From positions 204,566-268,565 of the forward strand of contig JAPQLC010000003.1 in assembly GCA_030826945.1 (NCBI GenBank): a stretch of DNA of 64,000 bases. Reading direction: 5' to 3'. The position numbers were made by a program, and so were the translations under genes. Origin of the DNA: Candidatus Thiobius zoothamnicola (lineage in GTDB: Bacteria; Pseudomonadota; Gammaproteobacteria; Chromatiales; Chromatiaceae). Position 1 is the first letter of the stretch; every line of letters begins with the position of its first letter. Under the pieces are notes generated by a model that had not been told where the DNA came from, did no database searches, and saw only the letters and a program-made list of their open reading frames with translations. Positions 30,765-37,996 of the stretch are shown piece after piece.

Positions 30765-31517
30765 ATGCACGACCTGATCAGCGGTTTTCTCCTCCCCTTC
30801 CGAGGCATCAAATTACTCAACCAACCTGGCGTCAGGCGTTATGTGGCGCTGCCCTTGACGCTGAACATCCTCATATTAAGTCTCATCTTGTGGATTTCGG
30901 CACGGTATTTTGGAACGTTCATCGACGCATTCCTGCCGGAAAATAGCTGGTGGGATTTCGCCCGTCCCGTTTTATGGGCTGTATTCTCGCTGGCTTATCT
31001 GCTGACGCTGTTTTATGGGTTCACCCTATGCGCCAATCTGGCCGCCGCTCCATTCAACGCCATGCTGTCAGCAAAAATCGAAGAACACCTGACAGGCCAA
31101 CCTTCTCCAATCAGCCACACACCACTGCTGATGCTCATCCGCGACACCCTATCCAGCGAACTGAATAAACTGGGCTATTTCATCTCGCGTTCAATCCCAT
31201 TATGGCTGTTATTGATCGTTGCCATTTTCATCCCAGGCCTCAACTTGCTGGTGAGTTTGTTATGGATAACCTTTGGGTTTTGGTTTCTGGCGCTGGAATA
31301 TACCGACTATCCGATGGGCAACCATGAAATCAAACCGAAAACACAACGTCAAATCAACGCCCAACGCCGGGCGAAAAGCCTGGCTTTCGGCGCTGGCGTC
31401 AGCCTGCTGTTATTCATCCCTTTTATCGGCTTTATCGCCATGCCAGCCGCCGTGGCGGGAGCGACACGCTACTGGGTCGATGATCTGAAAAATAACCGCA
31501 CTCATTCAATCCAATAG
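30765..31517 (+). CDS. cysZ: Sulfate transporter CysZ (EI24 family)
   Basis: Inner-membrane protein for sulfate uptake toward cysteine synthesis. 250 residues with hydrophobic segments near 27-45, 67-90, 141-175 and 205-230, and the family features ISGFLLPFRGIKLLNQPGVRRYV at the N-terminus and ALEYTDYPMGNHEI in the second half. 55 bp after dnaB on the same strand. No other sulfate-assimilation gene is in the window. Confidence 0.88.
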   Translation: MHDLISGFLLPFRGIKLLNQPGVRRYVALPLTLNILILSLILWISARYFGTFIDAFLPENSWWDFARPVLWAVFSLAYLLTLFYGFTLCANLAAAPFNAMLSAKIEEHLTGQPSPISHTPLLMLIRDTLSSELNKLGYFISRSIPLWLLLIVAIFIPGLNLLVSLLWITFGFWFLALEYTDYPMGNHEIKPKTQRQINAQRRAKSLAFGAGVSLLLFIPFIGFIAMPAAVAGATRYWVDDLKNNRTHSIQ

Positions 31518-31521
31518 GACT

Positions 31522-32265
31522 TCACAAGGTGCTAAGCCAAGCCAGATCAACACCATGCAATGGGGCATCGCCTTTTTGCAGACTCGGTTGCTGATTGGCG
31601 TCGCCTAAACCATCCATCACAATATTCGCCGCCCTGAAATCCTGCTGCGCCGTATACGCATTCGTCGTCACGATAATCTGTGTAACACCAGCCTCAGCCG
31701 CTGATTTCACGCCATTCTCCGAATCTTCAAAAGCAATTGCCTCTTGTCCGGTCAGCTCCATTTTATCCAGCACCCATTGATAAATATCCGGTGCCGGTTT
31801 TTTACGTTCAACCACATCACCCGCCCCAATCACTTCAAACCAATCAATAGCGCTTTCGCCTAAAGTGCTGCCAATCAAGGTGGTAACGTTAATTAAGGTC
31901 GTGGTTGTCGCGATGGCCAATCGCACATGATCGGCATGGGCTGCGCGTAACAAACTCTCAACACCAGGACGCAAAGCAATACCGCCTTTGGAAACCAGCG
32001 CTTTGTAATGCCTGGTTTTGGCTTGATGTAAATTTGCGATGAACTCATCAACCGGCGTCGATAGTTCAAAAACTGGATCATACTGATCCATATAGTGTTG
32101 AATCCTTTCCTTGCCGCCGGTAATAGCTAACAAATCACCATATAAATCAACGCTCCACGCCCAATCCAGCCCGGCTTCGGCGAACGCCCGGTTAAAGGCG
32201 ACTCTATGGCCATCTTTCTCGGTGTCAGCTAAAGTGCCATCAACATCAAAAATCAGTGCTTTCAT
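31522..32265 (-). CDS. HAD-superfamily sugar-phosphate phosphatase, CbbY-like
   Basis: 247 residues. The nucleophile and acid aspartates lie in the first motif FDVDGTLAD; motif II is in the AIATTTT region, and the C-terminal acidic motif is in FEDSENGVKSA. The cap insertion between residues 15 and 85 fits the CbbY/beta-phosphoglucomutase group, which removes phosphate from side-product sugars such as xylulose 1,5-bisphosphate. Substrate inferred. Ends 4 bp from convergent cysZ. Confidence 0.85.
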   Translation of the reverse strand: MKALIFDVDGTLADTEKDGHRVAFNRAFAEAGLDWAWSVDLYGDLLAITGGKERIQHYMDQYDPVFELSTPVDEFIANLHQAKTRHYKALVSKGGIALRPGVESLLRAAHADHVRLAIATTTTLINVTTLIGSTLGESAIDWFEVIGAGDVVERKKPAPDIYQWVLDKMELTGQEAIAFEDSENGVKSAAEAGVTQIIVTTNAYTAQQDFRAANIVMDGLGDANQQPSLQKGDAPLHGVDLAWLSTL

Positions 32266-32550
32266 GCTCTTTCCCTGGATGATCCTTTTATAAGGATGAG
32301 GTAAATAACTGGAAACCCAATTGAGTCAAATTTAGGTCATCGATGGGTTATGCCAACCACCGATGACTGAAGGGGAGAATTTCATCTCTTCCCTTTGGCA
32401 ATCCCATCAATTCTGCACCCGCCGCAAAGGGGTAAATTCAGCCCACCATGATAGAGCCACAACATATTCTCTGAAACCCCAAATACAAATTCATTCGGAC
32501 GTGAAACAACACTGCCCCTCACCGCTTGGTGCAAAAATAAAAATTGTGTT
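32266..32550. other. Short gene-free stretch
   Basis: 285 bases between two minus-strand genes. No reading frame with gene-like features, no strong hairpin or promoter recognised. Confidence 0.5.
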
Positions 32551-33798
32551 TCATTTTTCACGCATAACAGCGCGAAAATCATTCACATTCGTTCGAGTTG
32601 GCCCGGAAACCACCAAATCATTCAGATATCTAAAGTAAACGGCGGCATTATGCGTATTCAGATAGTCATCCGCCTGCAAGCCCAGTTGGCGCGCACGGCT
32701 CAGCGTAGTGGGATCAATATAAGCTCCGGCATTATCTGCCGACCCATCAATGCCATCCGTATCACATGCAATCGCATGGATACCCTCCCGTCCATCAAGA
32801 TACTTCACCAAGGCCAACGCATATTCAGTATTAGGCCCACCTTGACCCTTACTTGGATGAGTAACCGTCAATTCGCCACCAGATAACAGTATGACGCCCG
32901 GCTCGGTTTTCATAGCAAGTTCAGCATGTCGGCGCGCCACTTCGCGCGCCTCTCCTTCCAGATCATCGCCCAGAATCTCGACGCGATAACCCGCGTTTCT
33001 TGCAACCTCGGCGGCTTGCTCCAACATCATGCCGGGTGAGGCGATGATCCGGGTAGCACAGCGGGCGAATAATACATGATCCGGCTTGGGAGATTCCGCA
33101 GCAGATGAAGTCAAATACTGGACAACCGAATTGGGTACCGGCATCCGATACTGTCGAATAATCGCCAACGCTTGCTGTCGCGTGGTCGAATCAGGCGTCG
33201 TCGGCCCCGACGCGATGGTCGCCGGATCATCGCCCGGCACATCGGAGATCAATAATGTGACGACCTGAGCTGGAGCGGCAGCCAAAGCAAGCCGCCCGCC
33301 TTTCACCAAAGATAAATGCTTACGCACGCAATTCATCGCATGGATTGGCGCACCCGAGTCCAATAAAGCTTGGTTAACCGCAATCTTATCCGCCAAACTG
33401 AGCGGTTCCGGCGGACAGGTCAATAGTGCAGATCCCCCCCCGGAAATCAAGGCAACCACCAAGTCATCCTCAGTCAAACCGGATACGGCTTGCAGAATCC
33501 GGCGCGTGGCAAGCACGCCAGACTCATCCGGCGTCGGATGGGCCGCTTCCAGTACTTCAATTCGCTCACAATCCGTCGCATACCCATAACGAGTCACCAC
33601 GACGCCCGACAAAGGACCTGGCCAGGCGGCTTCAAAAGCACGCGCCATTGCGGCGCTGGCCTTGCCAGCCCCCACCACCACAGTTCGGCCTTTCGGTGGT
33701 TCAGGCAAATGCTGCGGCAGACAAACGGCTGATTGAGCAGAAGCGACGGCGGCATCAAACAGTTGGCGCAGTAAAATTTTTGGTGTTTTCAAACACAT
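32551..33798 (-). CDS. gckA: Glycerate 2-kinase (MOFRL family)
   Basis: Phosphorylates glycerate to 2-phosphoglycerate, feeding glycolate/glyoxylate or C1 metabolism into glycolysis. 415 residues: the N-terminal VVVGAGKASAAMARA and LISGGGSALL glycine loops, SDVPGDDPATIASGPT, and the C-terminal MOFRL domain with LSGGELTV, GGPNTEYAL and CDTDGIDGS. Followed at some distance by the CbbY-like phosphatase, a pairing consistent with photorespiration-like salvage; that link is inference. Confidence 0.93.
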   Translation of the reverse strand: MCLKTPKILLRQLFDAAVASAQSAVCLPQHLPEPPKGRTVVVGAGKASAAMARAFEAAWPGPLSGVVVTRYGYATDCERIEVLEAAHPTPDESGVLATRRILQAVSGLTEDDLVVALISGGGSALLTCPPEPLSLADKIAVNQALLDSGAPIHAMNCVRKHLSLVKGGRLALAAAPAQVVTLLISDVPGDDPATIASGPTTPDSTTRQQALAIIRQYRMPVPNSVVQYLTSSAAESPKPDHVLFARCATRIIASPGMMLEQAAEVARNAGYRVEILGDDLEGEAREVARRHAELAMKTEPGVILLSGGELTVTHPSKGQGGPNTEYALALVKYLDGREGIHAIACDTDGIDGSADNAGAYIDPTTLSRARQLGLQADDYLNTHNAAVYFRYLNDLVVSGPTRTNVNDFRAVMREK

Positions 33799-34211
33799 CC
33801 GTCAATCCCCCTTTATGCAAATCAAAACAGCAGAGTCTTCGCACCAACAAATGTGGCCGAAGGGCGGCTGCGAAAAATAAACATCGCAATTAAAACATCG
33901 CTTCAAACACCGAAATAAGAGCAATTTATAGCTAACATAAGCAAATCTGTTTGGCATACACCCATGGCAACATTATGTTGAGCACTCAATCATCTGGCTA
34001 GGCGGCTATCGCTTGACAAAGTACCAGGCAAGGAACAAGAAAACCAAGCATTGCAAAATATCCGGTTTTTCCTTGTGAAACCTGCTGATCTACCATCCCT
34101 GCTCCATCAAGATGACCAATCTGATTCATAAATTCTGAAATCAGATACCCTCTGGCCGACATAAACCCTTCACCCTAAATCTGTGTATATCCACTTCTAT
34201 AAAAGGAAAAT
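33799..34211. other. Gene-free divergent promoter region
   Basis: 413 bases between divergently read genes at 33798 and 34212. No gene-like frame. AAAGGAAAAT just before 34212 is a good ribosome site for the haem-domain lipoprotein. No confident promoter or operator. Confidence 0.5.
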
Positions 34212-34802
34212 ATGATGCGACGATCCATCATCCATTTCAGCTTACTATCCCTACTGCTTGTGCTCACCAGCGCCTGTGAAAAAACCCCTGTTCCAAGCGA
34301 GGATCCGGATCAAACCGTGCTGATGCCTTACCGCGAGGCCGTTCAATCATTGGGCGCTGGACTCAAAGGTGAACTGCAAAAAGCAATGAAAGCCGGTGGC
34401 CCATTGGCGGCGATAGAAGTCTGTCAACAAAAAGCGCTGCCAATCACCCAGGATGTATCCAATGCGCAAGCAGACGGTTGGATTGTGCGCCGCACCAGCG
34501 CTAAGTTGCGTAACCCAGCCAATACACCACTCACCGAACAAGAAGCCGCGCACATTAACAGTGCCGACTTCACCGCGGACAGTGAAATTCTTGAAGTCGT
34601 GCAAAAAGATGGCAAGCCTCACCACCTGTATATGAAAGCGATCAATGTCAACAACCCGGTTTGCCTAAATTGCCATGGCGCTGATATCAAACCGGAGCTT
34701 GCCGCGAAAATTAATCAGCTTTACCCAATGGATAAAGCCACAGGCTATCAATTAGGTGATGTACGCGGCGCTTTCGTGGTCTATGCGCCGATTGAAGAAT
34801 AA
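34212..34802 (+). CDS. DUF3365 (Tll0287-like) haem-domain lipoprotein
   Basis: 196 residues. The N-terminus is a lipoprotein signal (hydrophobic helix then LTSAC, Cys at residue 22), placing it in the periplasm or outer membrane. The body is a Tll0287-like domain found as a sensor or c-type haem protein, with VCLNCHGA supplying the CxxCH haem site near residue 153. ATG 34215 is an alternative start. Standing alone, role probably in redox sensing; that is inferred from family. Confidence 0.85.
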   Translation: MMRRSIIHFSLLSLLLVLTSACEKTPVPSEDPDQTVLMPYREAVQSLGAGLKGELQKAMKAGGPLAAIEVCQQKALPITQDVSNAQADGWIVRRTSAKLRNPANTPLTEQEAAHINSADFTADSEILEVVQKDGKPHHLYMKAINVNNPVCLNCHGADIKPELAAKINQLYPMDKATGYQLGDVRGAFVVYAPIEE

Positions 34803-34822
34803 GATAAAAACCACTCAGAATC

Positions 34823-34860
34823 GTGTCGTCAGGAAAGCGGTTGCCACCACCTGACGACAC
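34823..34860. terminator. Perfect 11 bp hairpin after the lipoprotein gene
   Basis: GTGTCGTCAGG at 34823-34833 pairs perfectly with CCTGACGACAC at 34850-34860. There is no U-run afterwards, so transcript stabilisation or factor-dependent termination are as likely as intrinsic termination. Confidence 0.5.
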
Positions 34861-34929
34861 AGCTGCGAATCCTCATTGAAATGGCGACTCAAATGCTTGT
34901 GCCCGACTGGGAAAACGACGTAGTTGGTT

Positions 34930-35145
34930 TTACAAATTGAATCCGCCAGACATTTTACCTTCTATGGCACTTGGTGCCAAAATTACCAGGCAACCATTAC
35001 GAACGATAACGTTCACCTGGGTACCCACTTTAAACCCAGCCTCCTCAAGCCACCGCCCCTTGAGTGGTAAGGAAGCTACTGGTTTATTTGAAAAGTGCCG
35101 TACAACCTTCAATTCGCGGGACTCTTTGCTCATTACCTCAGCCAT
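34930..35145 (-). CDS. SymE-like toxin
   Basis: 71 residues (or 67 from an inner ATG at 35133). The segment PVASLPLKGRWLEEAGFKVGTQVNVIVRNGCLVI is the signature of SymE, an AbrB-fold RNA-cleaving/nucleoid-condensing toxin known from an SOS-controlled type I system in E. coli. Here it is divergent from a small XRE regulator 70 bases away, so control by that protein seems possible. At the left edge of the TA cluster. Confidence 0.78.
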   Translation of the reverse strand: MAEVMSKESRELKVVRHFSNKPVASLPLKGRWLEEAGFKVGTQVNVIVRNGCLVILAPSAIEGKMSGGFNL

Positions 35146-35152
35146 TGCTCTG

Positions 35153-35210
35153 GATACGGAGCAATTTTGGCATTTGACCTTGGGAAAATCAAGCTCCGAT
35201 AACGGAGCAA
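35153..35210. promoter_or_regulatory. Putative operator between SymE-like and XRE genes
   Basis: Two near-identical direct repeats, GATACGGAGCAA (35153-35164) and GATAACGGAGCAA (35198-35210), lie in the 70-base divergent spacer; the second forms a short palindrome CTCCGATAACGGAG. Spacing and placement fit binding by the XRE protein. Pattern-based. Confidence 0.45.
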
Positions 35211-35215
35211 AAGTG

Positions 35216-35425
35216 ATGAACCTGATTGGCCCAAGAGTACGACAACTAAGAGAAAAGCAACAGCTTACTCAAGAAGAACTTGCGACGAAGTGCAACTTGT
35301 TTGAGTGGGATATTAGCCGGGGAACTTTGGTAAAAATTGAGTCTCAAGTACGGAGGGTGACAGATGAAGAAACCGCTTTACTTGCTAAAGCCCTCAAGGT
35401 TGAAATTAATGCGCTTTACAAATAG
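35216..35425 (+). CDS. Small XRE-family DNA-binding protein
   Basis: 69 residues that are almost entirely one helix-turn-helix domain: RVRQLREKQQLTQEELATKCNL, then a recognition-helix region and VTDEETALLAKALKVEINALYK. ATG 35216 with GGAG upstream. Probably represses itself and the divergent SymE-like gene, or acts as antitoxin. An attC-like site starts 9 bases after its stop codon. Confidence 0.82.
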   Translation: MNLIGPRVRQLREKQQLTQEELATKCNLFEWDISRGTLVKIESQVRRVTDEETALLAKALKVEINALYK

Positions 35426-35433
35426 CTAAAAAC

Positions 35434-35504
35434 ACCTAACGCTTGGCTCACCGGGAAAATGGGAGCGCAGCGAGTATTTTTTCCGGTGGAGCCACTTGTT
35501 AGTT
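35434..35504 (-). repeat. Integron attC-like site 1
   Basis: Starts ACCTAAC and ends GTTAGTT; arms TGGCTCACCGG and CCGGTGGAGCCA fold together with one extrahelical base on the right arm, then a GC-rich tip (GCGCAGCG). Size about 70 bases, typical of attC. The complement of its left end, GTTAGGT, fits the R' core GTTRRRY while the right end does not, so the site points to the minus strand, opposite to site 2. The two sites share most of the stem sequence. Confidence 0.7.
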
Positions 35505-35555
35505 TTTGTATTCGGATGTATTCTACATGCTAAATAGTAAAACAGGATGCTAGCC

Positions 35556-35804
35556 ATGTCAAAGACCGTAACATTAAGACTGGATGATGATACCTATTCA
35601 AAGTTCAGGGCTTTTGCAGCAAGTGATAATCGCAGCCTTTCAAATTTTATTGAAACATCCGCTTTACGGTATATTTCAGAAAGTGAATATGTTGATGAGT
35701 TTGAAATGGCAGAAATTGAAAGCAACAAAGAATTACAAGCTAGCCTCAAACGTGCTTTTAAAGATGCTAAAAATAAAAAAGGGACATTACTGAGTAATGT
35801 ATAA
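35556..35804 (+). CDS. Ribbon-helix-helix antitoxin
   Basis: 82 residues from ATG 35556 (AGGA upstream). N-terminal KTVTLRLDDDTYSKFRAFAASDNRSLSNFIETSAL is a CopG-type ribbon-helix-helix DNA-binding domain; the charged C-terminal tail would wrap the toxin. Overlaps the RelE-type toxin gene by 8 bases. Would repress its own operon and neutralise the toxin. Confidence 0.88.
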   Translation: MSKTVTLRLDDDTYSKFRAFAASDNRSLSNFIETSALRYISESEYVDEFEMAEIESNKELQASLKRAFKDAKNKKGTLLSNV

Positions 35805-36075
35805 ATTATTTGAGACCGATGAGTTTTTAAAGAGCATAGAAAAACTACAAAAACGCGATAAAGCTTTAGTCCAAACTAAATTGAGGGAATACGTGTACCC
35901 CCAAATAAAATCTGAACCTCATTTTGGGATTAATATTAAAAAATTAAGAGGGTGCTCCCCAAGCACATGGCGATATCGGATAGGTAGCTATAGGATATTT
36001 TATACCATTGACGAAAATGACCAGTTAATACTTTTGCTGGTAGTTGAAAGCAGAGACAAGGCCTACAAAAACTAA
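35797..36075 (+). CDS. RelE/ParE-family toxin
   Basis: 92 residues with the RelE-fold pattern: an N-terminal helix pair (FLKSIEKLQKRDKALVQTKL), then KKLRGCSPSTWRYRIGSYRIFYTI and a final strand LLLVVESRDKAYKN. Family members cleave mRNA on the ribosome or poison gyrase; which applies here cannot be told. Translationally coupled to the antitoxin. Confidence 0.88.
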   Translation: MYKLFETDEFLKSIEKLQKRDKALVQTKLREYVYPQIKSEPHFGINIKKLRGCSPSTWRYRIGSYRIFYTIDENDQLILLLVVESRDKAYKN

Positions 36076-36289
36076 CAGCCTGTTTTGAGGGACTTCATCC
36101 CGCAAAACAAGATTACAAGGTTTCCTGCTAATTCTGCGGGATTTTTTTCAAATTTTTCATTTAACTATTTGTTTTTCATAAAAAATCTCTCTTTTTCTGC
36201 AAGTTGATGCCCAATTAACCATGCGCGAGTCCTTTCTAACTGTTCTCTTTTTGTTCCACATTAGTCTCTTCTTAATAGGCAATACCACG

Positions 36290-36710
36290 TCATCTAGTGC
36301 CCAATCCGATACCGGACAACCCGTTCCCTTGGGGAAGTAACACCGCAATAAGCTATTGATCTGTTCATTCGTGCCACGTTGCCAAGATGAATAAGGGTCA
36401 ACAGTCGGTTCTTACGACCCGTATGCGTCGCCAAACTCTCGCGCCCAGGCAAAGGCGAAACGTAGATGACGATGACGCCGGTGTGGATGGCGTGTGTGGC
36501 GTCTACGCCAAAGGTGTTTAGCCAAGTACCATCGTCTTTGGCGTTGTTGTAAATCCATTGATAAAGCGCTTCAGGACGCAGGTGCATGCGCGGGTCATCA
36601 GGGCAATGCTCAAGCAGCTTGGCGCTGATAATACCGGATGACCAATTCTGCTTGAGCCAAAGCGCAATGACATAAATGATGATTTCATCATCGTTTACCT
36701 CATAAACCAA
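36290..36710 (-). pseudogene. IS30-family transposase fragment
   Basis: Minus-strand remnant. The upstream part reads WSSGIISAKLLEHCPDDPRMHLRPEALYQWIYN in one frame, the IS30 DNA-binding region. The C-terminal part, DPYSSWQRGTNEQINSLL and YFPKGTG, is in another frame near 36310-36380. The catalytic DDE core between them is missing, so there is both an internal deletion and a frameshift. No terminal repeats found. It cannot be active. Confidence 0.82.
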
Positions 36711-36932
36711 ACGCTATCCAGCAGAACACAATTTGATTTTGTAGACATTTTTGAAACCTTTTAGCTGGTTGGCTGGCTGGATTATGCGGCGTTGCCGCTT
36801 TTTCTTTTAGTTTTCGCTTAAATTGTTGCTGGATCGGCGGCGCTATCTTTTTCCATTCCTGCAAGGCGTGAGATACAAGTGCCTAAAAGTCCAGATATGG
36901 CGAAATGACCATATTTTTACTATCCTTAGCCC

Positions 36933-37226
36933 ATGAGTGAATCGAATTTTGAATGGGATAAAGGCAAAAACCTCGAAAACCAGAGGAAACACGGTGTCTC
37001 TTTCTATGAGGCTCAGCATGCGTTTCTTGATCCAAGCCGCCTCATAGCTGAGGATGTCATCCATAGCCAGAAAGAAAAAAGGTTTTTCTGCATTGGCCGA
37101 GATGAGACTGGTGAGGGAATACTCACTGTCCGGTTCACCTACCGAGAAAATCGAATCCGCATTATTGGTGCGGGCTACTGGCGAAAGGGTAAAAAGGTCT
37201 ATGAGCAAGCAAATTCACTACACTGA
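36933..37226 (+). CDS. brnT: BrnT-family toxin
   Basis: 97 residues with BrnT features: FEWDKGKNLENQRKHGVSF near the N-terminus, FLDPSRL, and the late strand IRIIGAGYWRKGKKVYE. BrnT has a RelE-like fold and is a ribonuclease that stops translation. Overlaps brnA by 26 bases. No promoter element identified in the spacer after the IS30 fragment. Confidence 0.9.
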   Translation: MSESNFEWDKGKNLENQRKHGVSFYEAQHAFLDPSRLIAEDVIHSQKEKRFFCIGRDETGEGILTVRFTYRENRIRIIGAGYWRKGKKVYEQANSLH

Positions 37227-37440
37227 TGAATCACTAGAAATGCGACTGGTGTCGGATTTTCTTCCATCGCCGAAAGAATTGGCACTGAAAAACCAGCAAA
37301 CAAAGGTTACTATTTCTTTAAGTTCGGAAAGTATTGCATACTTCAAACAAACGGCGAAAAAGCATCATATGCAATACCAGAAAATGATCCGCCAGTTGCT
37401 AGATGAATATGTTGCCCAACAAAAAAGCGCTAACAAATAG
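37201..37440 (+). CDS. brnA: BrnA-family antitoxin
   Basis: 79 residues from ATG 37201, inside the end of brnT. A DNA-binding ribbon-helix-helix occurs in the C-terminal half: KVTISLSSESIAYFKQTAKKHHMQYQKMIRQLLDEYV, the family layout. Forms the repressing antitoxin complex with BrnT. Its last codons and stop lie inside attC-like site 2, as in integron cassettes. Confidence 0.9.
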   Translation: MSKQIHYTDESLEMRLVSDFLPSPKELALKNQQTKVTISLSSESIAYFKQTAKKHHMQYQKMIRQLLDEYVAQQKSANK

Positions 37441-37497
37441 CTCACCGGAAAAAATACTCGCTGCGCTCGCATTTTCCCAGTGGGCCAGGCGTTAGAT
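37430..37497 (+). repeat. Integron attC-like site 2
   Basis: Begins CTAACAAATAGCTCACCGG and ends CCAGTGGGCCAGGC-GTTAGAT; the right core GTTAGAT fits GTTRRRY and the arms fold around a GCGCAGCG-type tip shared with site 1. Site points to the plus strand, so brnTA plus this site look like one gene cassette. No extrahelical base is evident, and no integron integrase lies in the window. Confidence 0.7.
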
Positions 37498-37526
37498 ACA
37501 AGGCAGGAATTGAACTCTATACCCCC

Positions 37527-37751
37527 TCAAGGCTCGCCTGGTATAGCCTCTTCTTTTTCAGCCATTCGTTCTTTTACTATCCGGGCCAACTCAATATCTT
37601 CAAGCTGGCCCATTAACCATTCATAGGTCTCTGCCAGAACCAGATAAGCTGCTGGAACATTGTGATTCAGAATAGCAATGGGAGCGCCTTCCGCTTCATT
37701 CAGCCTGGCCGTCGGGTTTTTCTTTAATTCCGAGAGACTCGCGGAACACAT
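37527..37751 (-). pseudogene. Phd/YefM-type antitoxin with altered tail; toxin lost
   Basis: 74 residues from ATG 37751: CSASLSELKKNPTARLNEAEGAPIAILNHNVPAAYLVLAETYEWLM is a standard Phd domain, followed by ELARIVKERMAEKEEAIPGEP. Relatives end in AIPVSLDEL-like residues; removing one G restores ASLEGV and a stop, suggesting a frameshift. The following bases could read YRVQFLP, the start of the usual RelE-type partner, before being cut by attC-like site 2. So an antitoxin remnant without its toxin. Confidence 0.7.
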
Positions 37752-37847
37752 GGATAACACTTTTTGCCTGTAAAACGCCAATTCGACTTTATTTAGGTCG
37801 CGGGTCTTTTTTAGTGCCTATTTCCGATCCTATCAATTGGTTTTCGT

Positions 37848-37924
37848 TTATCCCACCCATTGCCGCGCATTGCGAAACAAGCGCATCCAGGAGCCGTCTT
37901 CGTTCCATGCATCGGGATGCCAGG
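37848..37924 (-). pseudogene. Second copy of the purL 3' end (remnant)
   Basis: 77 bases aligned to 45839-45915, the last 25 codons and stop of purL, with only five differences. They include stop TAA against TGA, three synonymous wobble changes (GGA/GGG, CAA/CAG, TTT/TTC), and one Pro-to-Ser change. The reading [16 protein letters not shown] through RNARQWVG is intact. Homology stops sharply at 37924. The pattern of silent changes shows it once evolved as a gene end. It is the likely left boundary of the cus-darTG insertion. Confidence 0.88.
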
Positions 37925-37996
37925 AAATTTTAGCCTTATTTTTAAGGCGGAGCCTAAGATTTATACAAACAACAAGTTTGAGTCATTACCACCACG

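Noticed and set aside
36071..36130. Third attC-like site after the RelE-type gene
   Set aside because: CTAAC and a TGTTTTG/CAAAACA hairpin are present, but no matching GTTRRRY core follows within attC distance.
37527..37781. Start of the Phd antitoxin at 37781
   Set aside because: The ten extra residues do not match Phd N-termini; the ATG at 37751 aligns with the family.
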